This document shows, piece after piece, positions 27,587 through 35,134 of a stretch of 64,000 nucleotides of DNA. How positions within the stretch are numbered: the stretch's first letter is position 1; every line of letters starts with the position of its first letter. The stretch is from CAISCU01 sp051861545. Its GTDB lineage: Bacteria; Bacteroidota; Bacteroidia; UKL13-3. Location of the stretch: the NCBI GenBank assembly GCA_051861545.1, contig JBIMKP010000004.1:1-64000 (forward strand), in the 5' to 3' direction. A program made the position numbers and the translations under genes. The notes beneath the pieces were generated by a model. That model was not told the DNA's origin, did not search any database, and saw only the letters and a list, made by a program, of their open reading frames with translations.

Positions 27587-28150
27587 ATGAAGACTTTAAT
27601 AATTGTTATCATGATGTTTTTATGCAAAGTTCCTATAGTGCATGCTCAAACAGAAAATCGAGATACTACAAGCAGATTTGGTTTACACTTAGGGAGTAAT
27701 TTCGGATTTGGCTTTGCTGGCGGTACATATGGTGGTGGTGGTATAAAGTTATCTCCACGTATAGGAGTTCATTTTAAAAATAAATTCGTTCTTGGAATAG
27801 AGTATAACACTGATTATCAAATATTATATTTAAAAGATTCAATTGCACAAACAAGTATTAGCTTGTCGAGATGGATAGGTCCATTTTTACGATATAATTT
27901 TTTTTCACCTCAAAAAGAATGGAATATGTTTGGAACAATAAATTATGTTTTTGGTAGCGATTTTGTTTACAGTACTGATGTTAAATACAGAAAGACTTAC
28001 AACACCTTATTTCTCGGTCTAGGTTGCAGTTATAGAGTTAAAAAGACAGCTTTTGAGGCAGGTTATCGGTACACATTTTTATTTAATAATACCCCAGTCG
28101 AAGCAAGATGGTCAAATACTATATTTCTTGGATTAACTAGAAATTTTTAG
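27587..28150 (+). CDS. Putative outer-membrane beta-barrel protein
   Basis: A protein of 187 residues. The start at 27587 (MKTLIIVIMMFLCKVPIVHAQ) gives a clear signal peptide; the upstream in-frame ATG at 27479 would add 36 residues. The mature part shows alternating aromatic strands (RFGLHLGSNFGFGFAGG, FVLGIEYNTDYQIL, AGYRYTFLF) and ends with TIFLGLTRNF, a terminal aromatic as expected for outer-membrane barrels. No family name can be given. It is the first unbroken plus-strand gene of the accessory island and follows R1. Confidence 0.7.
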   Translation: MKTLIIVIMMFLCKVPIVHAQTENRDTTSRFGLHLGSNFGFGFAGGTYGGGGIKLSPRIGVHFKNKFVLGIEYNTDYQILYLKDSIAQTSISLSRWIGPFLRYNFFSPQKEWNMFGTINYVFGSDFVYSTDVKYRKTYNTLFLGLGCSYRVKKTAFEAGYRYTFLFNNTPVEARWSNTIFLGLTRNF

Positions 28151-28244
28151 CATGAATAAAGACCACTAAATGTTTATATGGCAATTGTGTGAACTATTCG
28201 TTTTTTGATATTTTATTAAAGTTGTTTAAAATTACATTTCCATA

Positions 28245-28367
28245 ATGTTAATTAAGACGATTGAGTTAAATAAGCTAGATTTATTTTCATCAAGAAAAAA
28301 AGCAGAGCAATACTTTAATTGGCTTGGTTTTACAGACTTGTTGCAGATTTTTTGGGGACTTTTTTGA
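28245..28367 (+). other. Short ORF or gene remnant
   Basis: A 40-codon ORF (LIKTIELNKLDLFSSRKKAEQYF...) in the 28151-28560 interval. It has a codon pattern like a real gene but neither signal peptide nor partner. It is most likely the relic of a lost cassette gene; the rest of the interval holds only R2. Confidence 0.3.
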
Positions 28368-28481
28368 ATTGCTATTGTTTCGGTTTGACTTTTTACTTAC
28401 CAGCAAACTTTGTCAACCACGAAATTTAGCGAGAGAATGGAATTGTAGCAAATTCCACATTTGCAATAAGCCTTTTTGACG

Positions 28482-28558
28482 GGATTTTAGTAGTTGATTA
28501 ATTCGTTTTCGCAAGGTACATTTGAGTTTAAAGGCATGCCAATCGAAAATCTGCAAAC
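28482..28558 (+). repeat. Dispersed cassette repeat R2
   Basis: A 77-bp copy that matches R3 (29530-29606) at 74 of 77 positions, ending at CTGCAAAC two bases before the next start codon. Upstream, CACATTTGCAATAAGC (about 28457-28472) resembles the left part of R3 and R4. Confidence 0.9.
28494..28524 (+). promoter_or_regulatory. Promoter inside R2
   Basis: TTG (28494-28496), 20 bases, then TACATTTG (28517-28524): an exact fit to the Bacteroidota TTG-N19/20-TAnnTTTG promoter. It would start transcription about 30 bases ahead of the ATG at 28561. Confidence 0.65.
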
Positions 28559-28560
28559 TT

Positions 28561-29478
28561 ATGACAAAGGCTTTCTATCTAGCAATTTTGACCCTATTTT
28601 CTATTGCATGTAAGACAACAAAGCTATCAGTTGCCTTGTCAATATATAACGTAACAACTCCTCCAGGAACTATTAAGATTGACGAGAACTTGTATTTTGA
28701 CAAAACTGAAATTACAAATTTTTCTTACTTGGAGTTTATGTTCTGGACTGGAAAAATATTTGGAACTAATTCAATTGAATTTATTAGCATATTGCCCGAC
28801 ACCAAGGTTTGGTCAAGTTTAAATATTGCTTACTCATCACTAGATACTTTTTATTTAAAACATCGAGCCTATAACGACTTTCCCGTTGTTGGTGTTTCAT
28901 ATGAACAAGCAGTAGCATATTCCAATTGGCGCTCAGATAGAGTTATGGAATATTTGTTAGTTAAACAGGGCTTTATTCCTAATATTGAAAACCCTTCAAA
29001 AGACTCTGTTTTTACTATAGAGAAATATTTTAAAGGTCAATATTATGGCGTTCAACCAAATCCACATTTTTTAATTTATCCATACTATTCTTTGCCAGAC
29101 GAATTTACTTTTAAAAAAGCATTAGTTTTTGCTGACTCCTTAAATTCAAAAAATCAGAAATATTGTAGAAAGAAATTCTGCAAAGACAAGTTGCTAACTG
29201 AGAGTAATTGCTTTGAAAACAATGATTTTAAATCAGAATTACGACCATATGGAATATCTCCTACGAAAACAACAAATTGTGTTTTTTGTAAAAAGGACCT
29301 AATTACACATCTTAAAAGAAATTTGAGAGAGATGACAAATGTTAAGGGACAATTTTTTGGAATAAGTTTTATTGACTCATGCAGAACTGTAAATACTATT
29401 TGCAGACAAGACACTTTATTAATAAACAGTTTTACCGGATTCAGAAATATTTGTCAATATAAACAATGGGGGAAATAA
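28561..29478 (+). CDS. SUMF1/formylglycine-generating-enzyme-like lipoprotein
   Basis: A protein of 305 residues when started at ATG 28561; the frame is open to 28522 but that part is repeat R2. The start carries a lipobox (LFSIAC, Cys15). The mature part matches the SUMF1/FGE-sulfatase fold seen in Bacteroidota gliding lipoproteins GldJ/GldK: PPGTIKIDENLYFDKTEITN, VVGVSYEQAVAYSNWRS, a YSLPDEFTFKKAL segment, LREMTN and FTGFRNIC. The active-site Cys pair of true formylglycine enzymes is not identifiable, so a structural role is likelier. R2 sits directly ahead of the gene and R3 directly after it. Confidence 0.7.
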   Translation: MTKAFYLAILTLFSIACKTTKLSVALSIYNVTTPPGTIKIDENLYFDKTEITNFSYLEFMFWTGKIFGTNSIEFISILPDTKVWSSLNIAYSSLDTFYLKHRAYNDFPVVGVSYEQAVAYSNWRSDRVMEYLLVKQGFIPNIENPSKDSVFTIEKYFKGQYYGVQPNPHFLIYPYYSLPDEFTFKKALVFADSLNSKNQKYCRKKFCKDKLLTESNCFENNDFKSELRPYGISPTKTTNCVFCKKDLITHLKRNLREMTNVKGQFFGISFIDSCRTVNTICRQDTLLINSFTGFRNICQYKQWGK

Positions 29479-29495
29479 CTATCGCTAAACCTAAC

Positions 29496-29606
29496 TTGCA
29501 ATAGGCGTTTAATTCTTTACCGTTTAATTGGATTTTAGTAGTTGATTAATTCGTTTTCGTAAGGTACATTTGAGTTTAAAGGCATGCCAATCGGAAATCT
29601 ACAAAC
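29496..29606 (+). repeat. Dispersed cassette repeat R3
   Basis: The longest copy. 29496-29580 matches R4 (39365-39449) at 82 of 85 positions, and 29530-29606 matches R2 at 74 of 77. It begins TTGCAATAGGCG just after CTAACC-like sequence behind the previous stop codon and ends before the next start. Confidence 0.9.
29542..29572 (+). promoter_or_regulatory. Promoter inside R3
   Basis: TTG (29542-29544), spacer of 20, TACATTTG (29565-29572), positioned 50 bases upstream of the ATG at 29624. Confidence 0.65.
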
Positions 29607-29623
29607 CGATTTGGATAACCATA

Positions 29624-30115
29624 ATGACCGACACAAACAAAATGAAACTTATTTTTATTATAGTACTTATTTCTGGTTTGACTTCTTGTACTTATTTTAT
29701 CTATCCACCAACATTTGAAACAAGGACAGGAATTCAATATTCAAAAGATTGGGACAAAAAATTAAAAATAAAAAGATGGAATATAAAAGGTCAAAAAGCA
29801 AGTTACGAAAGATATAATTCAATGGGAGATATAATCGAAGCTGGTCAATATGGAGAAGAAAAATTCACTTATGAAGAAATTAAAAGTGCCGATAGTACAT
29901 TTTCTAGAATCATTAATAATGGCTATAACTACAAAAACCTGAGAACAACTCATTACTTTGTGTATGACCTCAAAGGATTAAAATTGTATGATGAACTTTG
30001 GCAATTCAAAAACAATAAAAAGGACTATCTAATAAGCAAAACAATATTTGAATATGACACAAAAAATGAGCTAATTAAGGAAATCAGGCATGATAATAAC
30101 GTTTTGCAGCTATAA
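29624..30115 (+). CDS. Small lipoprotein, unknown function
   Basis: A protein of 163 residues from ATG 29624 (MTDTNKMKLIFIIVLISGLTSC); ATG 29642 is an alternative start. It has a lipobox LTSC and a mature part rich in Tyr and Lys with repeated strand-like motifs (YNSMGDIIEAGQY, YDLKGLKLYDELW, FEYDTKNELIKEI), resembling toxin-immunity or MORN-like repeat lipoproteins. No family is assigned. The TAA stop (30113-30115) lies inside the left arm of an attC-like inverted repeat, as in integron gene cassettes. Confidence 0.65.
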   Translation: MTDTNKMKLIFIIVLISGLTSCTYFIYPPTFETRTGIQYSKDWDKKLKIKRWNIKGQKASYERYNSMGDIIEAGQYGEEKFTYEEIKSADSTFSRIINNGYNYKNLRTTHYFVYDLKGLKLYDELWQFKNNKKDYLISKTIFEYDTKNELIKEIRHDNNVLQL

Positions 30116-30230
30116 GAAGTTGGCGATTTCGAAGCACAAAACTGTCATCCTGCACGAAAGTTTGATTGAAAAACTGAACTTCATTTAACCACTGAACCGC
30201 CAATTTCTTATAGGTGCTGTTGTAAGCTGG
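30101..30230. repeat. attC-like inverted repeat at the end of a cassette
   Basis: Arms TATAAGAAGTTGGCG (30111-30125) and CGCCAATTTCTTATA (30198-30212) pair with one wobble and enclose 72 bases; outer blocks GCAGC and GCTGTTGTAAGC extend the symmetry. The stop codon of the preceding gene falls in the left arm. Size and layout fit a cassette recombination site or a related Bacteroidota repeat, but no integrase gene is in the window. A minus-strand ORF across it is not a gene. Confidence 0.55.
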
Positions 30231-30325
30231 CCTTCTGTCCACCATCATTGTCAAGTCGTTGTATTTCTTTGCTTTTACTGTCATTTGATTTATTCCGTTT
30301 TTGTCTGTCGGGCTTTTGTGTTGGC

Positions 30326-30369
30326 TGTTTTAAAAATTTTAGAGGGAAGGGATTTTAAAAAATAATTTT
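30326..30369 (+). repeat. Left inverted repeat of the defence element
   Basis: TGTTTTAAAAATTTT (30326-30340), 11 bases, then ATTTTAAAAAATAATTTT (30352-30369). Both blocks recur exactly as reverse complements, in the same order from the outside, at 38744-38758 and 38716-38733. The interval 30231-30461 shows no gene. Confidence 0.7.
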
Positions 30370-30391
30370 CCTTCGGGTGGCAAAGGTGGAA

Positions 30392-30443
30392 GCTCTTTTG
30401 CAATTTTTGGTCTGAGCGTTGGCTTGTGCGAATTGCAAATGTG
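30392..30443 (+). repeat. Direct repeat beside the defence operon, left copy
   Basis: Shares GCTCTTTTGCAA, GGCTTGTGCG and TTGCAAATGTG, in order and spacing, with 38646-38698 in the same orientation. It lies 19 bases after the stop of the herA-like gene. Confidence 0.7.
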
Positions 30444-30461
30444 CTTACACCTGTGTGTTGG

Positions 30462-32156
30462 CTATTCCTTTGTCTGTAATCGCCATCTATTAATAATTTT
30501 TACAATTTGGTCGTCTTCATAAACCTTTTTCTTCCAACCTTCAATGAAGTTAATATCGTTTGATTTTGGTCTTTCATCTTCATTTAAGAAATTTAGTAAT
30601 ATTTTAGAAGGAATTAATGCTGCTAAACCAACAAAAATTGCCTCTCTTTTTCTAAGTCCTGATAAATTTTTAGTCAGACCAGTTAAGCTATCTGGTAAAA
30701 TACCTTTAACATATTCTCTGTCAGTTTCATTTGTAAGTCTAAGAACAATCCAAGAGTTAGCTTGTGATAAAACAGTGCTTTCTAATTCAGATGGTCTTTG
30801 TGAAACAAGCATCAAACTTAGTCCATACTTTCTGCCTTCTTTGGCTATTCTTTTAATTGCTTCTTGGGCTGCTTGATATTGTGCTTCTCCTCTGTTAGGT
30901 ACATAACGATGAGCTTCTTCACAGACCAATAATATTGGATTGTTTTCTCTTTCATCTGCCGTTTCCCATACCTTAAAATTGAATAAAGTTCTAGCTATAA
31001 CAGAACTAATGATTCCAGCAACTTCATTCGGAATTCCAGATAAATCAATTATGTGAATTGAAGTATCGTTTGAAATAAATTGTTTTATTACTTCTGTAAC
31101 ATCATCTTTTCCACTTGTCCAATCCTCCATTAAAAAGTTATATCTAGCATCATCATTTAGAGAATCTAGCTTATTTAAAAGTGATTTGTATGAATCTTGC
31201 TTGCTGTCTGTTAATTTAATTCGATCTTGATCTATTAAATCTTTGAATTCGGAAATTTTAAATGGAATTGGAGAATCAATTGTGATTTTATCCTCATCTA
31301 TACCGAAAGTAACGGCTGATTTTTTTCTACATTCCAACAATGCTTTTTTCACAATGTTTTTCTGTGTTGTTGCTGTAAATTCAGCTTTTCCCAATAATAA
31401 ATCACATAATTCTTCTAAACTTAATAACCAGTATGGGAGTTTTAAACTGCCATTATCTGTTGAAAAACTTGAACAATTCCCTTTGAAAGCAGTCGTATAT
31501 TCATTATGAGGATCAAGTATAACAATTCGTGGATGCCAAGTTTCAAAATCTTTCTTTTTGTCAATTATACTTTTTAATAATACAGTTACAGCTCCTGATT
31601 TTCCTGAACCAGTTGATCCAAGTATCGCTGAATGTTTGCCAAGTAATTCATTCAAGTCGGCTAAACAGACAGTTCCTCCAGTACCGCTGTAAGTGCCAAT
31701 TTTTATGAGGTTTTCTGCTTCTTCGGCAGATGTGAAAATTTGTTTTAATTCTGACGTTGGTGTCAAATAAACTTTCTGTAATGGTAGCGGAAAATTTGAA
31801 ATCCCTCTTTCAAATTTCATATTCCAATCACCACCTTGATTATTCCATTCACCTTCTCCAAACAGGCTAAATTCAATGATTCGAGCATCATTGTTATCAG
31901 TTGGCACATTAATATCCATTATTTCTGACTTCATACGAAGTCTACTGACATATCCGTATAAAATTCTTCTGCCGAAATGAATTTTTATGATTGAGCCGAA
32001 TTGTCCTATGTAATATGTATTTCCTTCAAAAATCCTTGTGAGGTCTTTAACAGATTTATCTAATTCCGCAACAATGTTTACCCCGTCAACTTCAATGATG
32101 CTGCCAATACTTAAATTTTCAATTGGTTGAGATGGGTTTGAATTTATTTTTAGCAT
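30462..32156 (-). CDS. HerA-like ATPase, defence-associated
   Basis: A 564-residue hexameric FtsK/HerA-type ATPase (DUF87). An N-terminal HAS barrel (SIGSIIEVDGVNIVAEL, FGSIIKIHFGRRILYGYV) precedes Walker A GSTGSGKS (180-187), a VILDPHNEY segment, Walker B ILLVCEEAH (about 408-416) and the SQRPSELESTVLSQANSWIVLRL region with its arginine finger. Paired with SIR2-family proteins, such ATPases form an oligomeric anti-phage complex (SIR2-HerA); an accessory DNA-translocating role is also possible. It starts three bases after the SIR2 gene and is the last gene of the operon. Confidence 0.9.
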   Translation of the reverse strand: MLKINSNPSQPIENLSIGSIIEVDGVNIVAELDKSVKDLTRIFEGNTYYIGQFGSIIKIHFGRRILYGYVSRLRMKSEIMDINVPTDNNDARIIEFSLFGEGEWNNQGGDWNMKFERGISNFPLPLQKVYLTPTSELKQIFTSAEEAENLIKIGTYSGTGGTVCLADLNELLGKHSAILGSTGSGKSGAVTVLLKSIIDKKKDFETWHPRIVILDPHNEYTTAFKGNCSSFSTDNGSLKLPYWLLSLEELCDLLLGKAEFTATTQKNIVKKALLECRKKSAVTFGIDEDKITIDSPIPFKISEFKDLIDQDRIKLTDSKQDSYKSLLNKLDSLNDDARYNFLMEDWTSGKDDVTEVIKQFISNDTSIHIIDLSGIPNEVAGIISSVIARTLFNFKVWETADERENNPILLVCEEAHRYVPNRGEAQYQAAQEAIKRIAKEGRKYGLSLMLVSQRPSELESTVLSQANSWIVLRLTNETDREYVKGILPDSLTGLTKNLSGLRKREAIFVGLAALIPSKILLNFLNEDERPKSNDINFIEGWKKKVYEDDQIVKIINRWRLQTKE

Positions 32157-32159
32157 TTT

Positions 32160-33275
32160 TTAGTCATTTAAAATTTTTGTTAGATTCTCAAACTTCCACC
32201 ATTCAAGTTCTTGACCGGCTTCTGCTTCGATTTTTTCTTCATTATGAAAAAATCCCTTTTTAGTGAAAAACTTTAAATGCGGTTTTATTTCACTGTTTTC
32301 ATACCAACTTTTCAAAACTGGATTATCATTTGGTGTTTCAACTTCTGTAAAAATTATTACTGTCAGATTTTTGCCTTCTAAAAGTGCCTTCTGAATTTCG
32401 ATATTGATGTGGCTATCTGCAAAACGATAACCACAGATGGTTAAAACGGCCTTATCGTTTTTCCTCAGCTTTTCCCGATAATGATTTAGTAATTGTGAAA
32501 AAGGGTCGTTTTGCGTTTCCTTGTACTTTGTAGCACAAGGATAAATTAGAACATTATCGTCAAAATTATAAGTTGAATGTTTAGATTTACTTTTTAATCT
32601 TCTCGGCATTGTATCATCCTTAGAAATACACCAATCTAAGGATCCGTGTAATTTGAATAATCTTGCTTTTATGTATGAATCATCAAAAACGGATACGTCC
32701 CACCACCCAATTGCACCACCTCTAAAACCATCAGCATAATTTACCTTATTCATTGATAAAGCATCTTCAATTAGTGTATCATAATTTAAAACGAAATAGT
32801 TTGTTGGAGAAGAAAAACTCTTTCCATTGTCTAATCTGTAATGAATGGATTTGATAAAATCAATATGATGAGTTAAATCAAATTCTTTTTCCTCTATTGA
32901 ATCAACAATACATTTTTGAATTTCTAAAACAGCACCTTTTAAGTCTTCTTGTGTGTATGAAATTCCATTAAGCTCTATTGTAGGTGAAGGTGTTCCTTTC
33001 TCCACACGTCTTTCAAGAATGGCAGCATAATCAACGATTTCCGAAATGAATTCTTCAATAGTTGTATTTGGATTCTCGTTAAAGTTACTTACAACATATT
33101 CTAAAATGTTCTTTGTGTGCCCAGCAGTTAATTTTCCTTTTATCAATTCCGTTAATTCGCCTGTTAAAGGAAGTTTTGCACATTTACTACAACCAGCACC
33201 AATAAGAAAAGACCGATTGCTGTTCTGAAGAGTATCTAAATACTCATTTATTTTTTCTTTTAATTCAATATTCAT
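32160..33275 (-). CDS. SIR2-family NAD-hydrolase-like defence protein
   Basis: A 371-residue SIR2-like protein. The NAD-binding Rossmann start is FLIGAGCS (residues 23-30), followed by VLNYDTLIEDAL (163-172), the catalytic His210 in KLHGSLDW and CGYRFADSHINIEI (281-294). These mark the SIR2_2 group used in bacterial defence, where the protein depletes NAD+ on phage infection and halts growth. There is no zinc-ribbon of deacetylase sirtuins. It lies directly upstream of HerA with a three-base gap, as in known SIR2-HerA loci, so the two probably form one complex. Confidence 0.9.
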   Translation of the reverse strand: MNIELKEKINEYLDTLQNSNRSFLIGAGCSKCAKLPLTGELTELIKGKLTAGHTKNILEYVVSNFNENPNTTIEEFISEIVDYAAILERRVEKGTPSPTIELNGISYTQEDLKGAVLEIQKCIVDSIEEKEFDLTHHIDFIKSIHYRLDNGKSFSSPTNYFVLNYDTLIEDALSMNKVNYADGFRGGAIGWWDVSVFDDSYIKARLFKLHGSLDWCISKDDTMPRRLKSKSKHSTYNFDDNVLIYPCATKYKETQNDPFSQLLNHYREKLRKNDKAVLTICGYRFADSHINIEIQKALLEGKNLTVIIFTEVETPNDNPVLKSWYENSEIKPHLKFFTKKGFFHNEEKIEAEAGQELEWWKFENLTKILND

Positions 33276-33288
33276 TATAACAATCGTT

Positions 33289-35130
33289 TTAAATTTTGAT
33301 TTTGTATTTCTCTATCAAAAATTCATCAACCTCATCTTTGGTAGCTCCGTTTGACAAAAAATATCTATCCTTTTCAGTTAGTTCACATACTCCAAAATTC
33401 TTGACATAATTCTTTGCATACGATAAATAACCAGAAGAGTAGGGTTTACTCGTATTCTGCATATAGTAATCAAAAACTTTTGACTCTAAAATTCTCTTTA
33501 GAATTTTCAGTTCTTCGACTGATTCATTGAATATGGCATAACCACAATAAATCATCATATCCTTTTGGTCAGTAAATACAAAATGAGGGTCTTTTGCCAT
33601 ATACGGAAAGAGCAATTTATATCCTTTGTCTGTTAAAGCCTGAGTTCTTCCAAACGCATACCAAGCTCCATAATCACCGTTTCCTTTATCTCTTTTTTGA
33701 AGATCATCTTTGTGGAATAAAAGATACTTGTAGGCTTTTGGGAAGTTTGATTTTAATTGCTCCTCTTGCATCAATGATAGAGGCGTTATACCATTTGTAT
33801 ATGGATAAATCAGCTTTTCCTTAATTGATTCTATCTCGTGTTCATATTTGAGAATGTTTGGCTTGATAATGTCTCTGCAAATGCCTTTCTCAATCTCAAA
33901 CTTTTTTCCGTTACGAATTAATGTATAATAGTTTTCATTCTCAGCAATCGGTTTAAAAATATAAATATCATTGCTAAGCGTGGCAATCCCGTTTTTTATT
34001 TTGTATTTAGCCCCTAAACTTTCGCCAGCACTTTCAATTCTTTTTATGTTTTCAACGATTTGTTTGTTGTTAATTATCCAGCCCCTTTGGAAGTCCAAAT
34101 CTTTAAAAGGAATTTTATTAAACTTTTCTAATCCATTTTTTTGTAGGGTTTTGCTTGTCTCTTTTTTAAAGAGTAAATATTCTGATTTTTCTTTAGCTAA
34201 AAAACAAATACAAGTGTAAGCTGATTTGCTTTCAAACAATTTCTCATCCCCAAAATCAATAATACTCAAGTCATATTTATTACTCTGCAAGTATTTCCTC
34301 AATTCTCTAGCATTTACACTTTTAAAGAATGAGTTTACAGTTATATAACCAAGTATGCCGTTTTTATTAAGATTTTCTAATCCAATCTCGAAGAAAGGTA
34401 TATACAAATCGGGGTTCCCTGATTTTGTTACCGACCAATTGGTCAGCAATTTTTTAGTTTCTGAATCAATATTTTTAGCTCTTACATAAGGAGGATTCCC
34501 AACAATTAGATCAAATCCTTCATTTGACTTTACCGAACTACAATTAGATTTCCAGTCAAACGAAAGAGCGTTTCCACAAAACAAATTGAATTTGAACTGT
34601 TTTTCATCTTCTCCTTGGGAAATAGCTAAAAGCGATAGAAGTATTTCTGTTCTCTTAATACTTGTTTGGCAGATGTCTAAACCAAATATATTTTCTTCAA
34701 ATATCTCGCTAAAGGGTCTTTGTGTATCTTTCTTTTGTTTGTTAACAATCGTGAATAGAAATGCTCCGCATCCACAAGAAATATCTGCCGATTTTATTTT
34801 TGACAGTGGCTTTTTTACTTTCCATAAACTGTTCTCTACTATAAAGGATTTTATATAATTAGGAGTGTAAACCGCTCCATTCACAACTCTTTCTTTAGAT
34901 GGAATTGCTAGTTCAAATGATTCTATTAGTTCATCAAATGAGAATTTATATGTTGCAAAAACGATATGATGATAAAGAGGTGATTCCTTATTTAATATCA
35001 AATCCTTAATGAGCTTGTTGTTTTTAACTTTCAGTGAATTCGAATTGATGAAAATAGACACAAGAATCTTATTCAATGTGTTTTCATCATCACTGAATTG
35101 ATTAATAATATTTTTTAAGTCCTTGTTCAT
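33289..35130 (-). CDS. Eco57I-type adenine methyltransferase, no nuclease domain
   Basis: A 613-residue N6-adenine DNA methyltransferase. A helical N-terminus leads to GAVYTPNYIKSFIV (85-98), SAM motif I ADISCGCGAFLF (115-126), an acidic loop LDICQTSI, catalytic motif IV GNPPYVRAKN (211-220), then a C-terminal target-recognition region (KNGIATLSNDIYIF, TSKPYSSGYLSYAKNYVKNF). No PD-(D/E)xK motif precedes the methylase, so it cannot cut alone, unlike its neighbour. It lies four bases behind the type IIG gene. It could protect host DNA at a second site or confer an epigenetic mark read by the SIR2-HerA pair. Confidence 0.9.
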   Translation of the reverse strand: MNKDLKNIINQFSDDENTLNKILVSIFINSNSLKVKNNKLIKDLILNKESPLYHHIVFATYKFSFDELIESFELAIPSKERVVNGAVYTPNYIKSFIVENSLWKVKKPLSKIKSADISCGCGAFLFTIVNKQKKDTQRPFSEIFEENIFGLDICQTSIKRTEILLSLLAISQGEDEKQFKFNLFCGNALSFDWKSNCSSVKSNEGFDLIVGNPPYVRAKNIDSETKKLLTNWSVTKSGNPDLYIPFFEIGLENLNKNGILGYITVNSFFKSVNARELRKYLQSNKYDLSIIDFGDEKLFESKSAYTCICFLAKEKSEYLLFKKETSKTLQKNGLEKFNKIPFKDLDFQRGWIINNKQIVENIKRIESAGESLGAKYKIKNGIATLSNDIYIFKPIAENENYYTLIRNGKKFEIEKGICRDIIKPNILKYEHEIESIKEKLIYPYTNGITPLSLMQEEQLKSNFPKAYKYLLFHKDDLQKRDKGNGDYGAWYAFGRTQALTDKGYKLLFPYMAKDPHFVFTDQKDMMIYCGYAIFNESVEELKILKRILESKVFDYYMQNTSKPYSSGYLSYAKNYVKNFGVCELTEKDRYFLSNGATKDEVDEFLIEKYKIKI

Positions 35131-35134
35131 TTTA

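Noticed and set aside
30084..30284. 66-residue minus-strand ORF
   Set aside because: It covers the attC-like repeat and has no signs of coding; the frame is an effect of the repeat.
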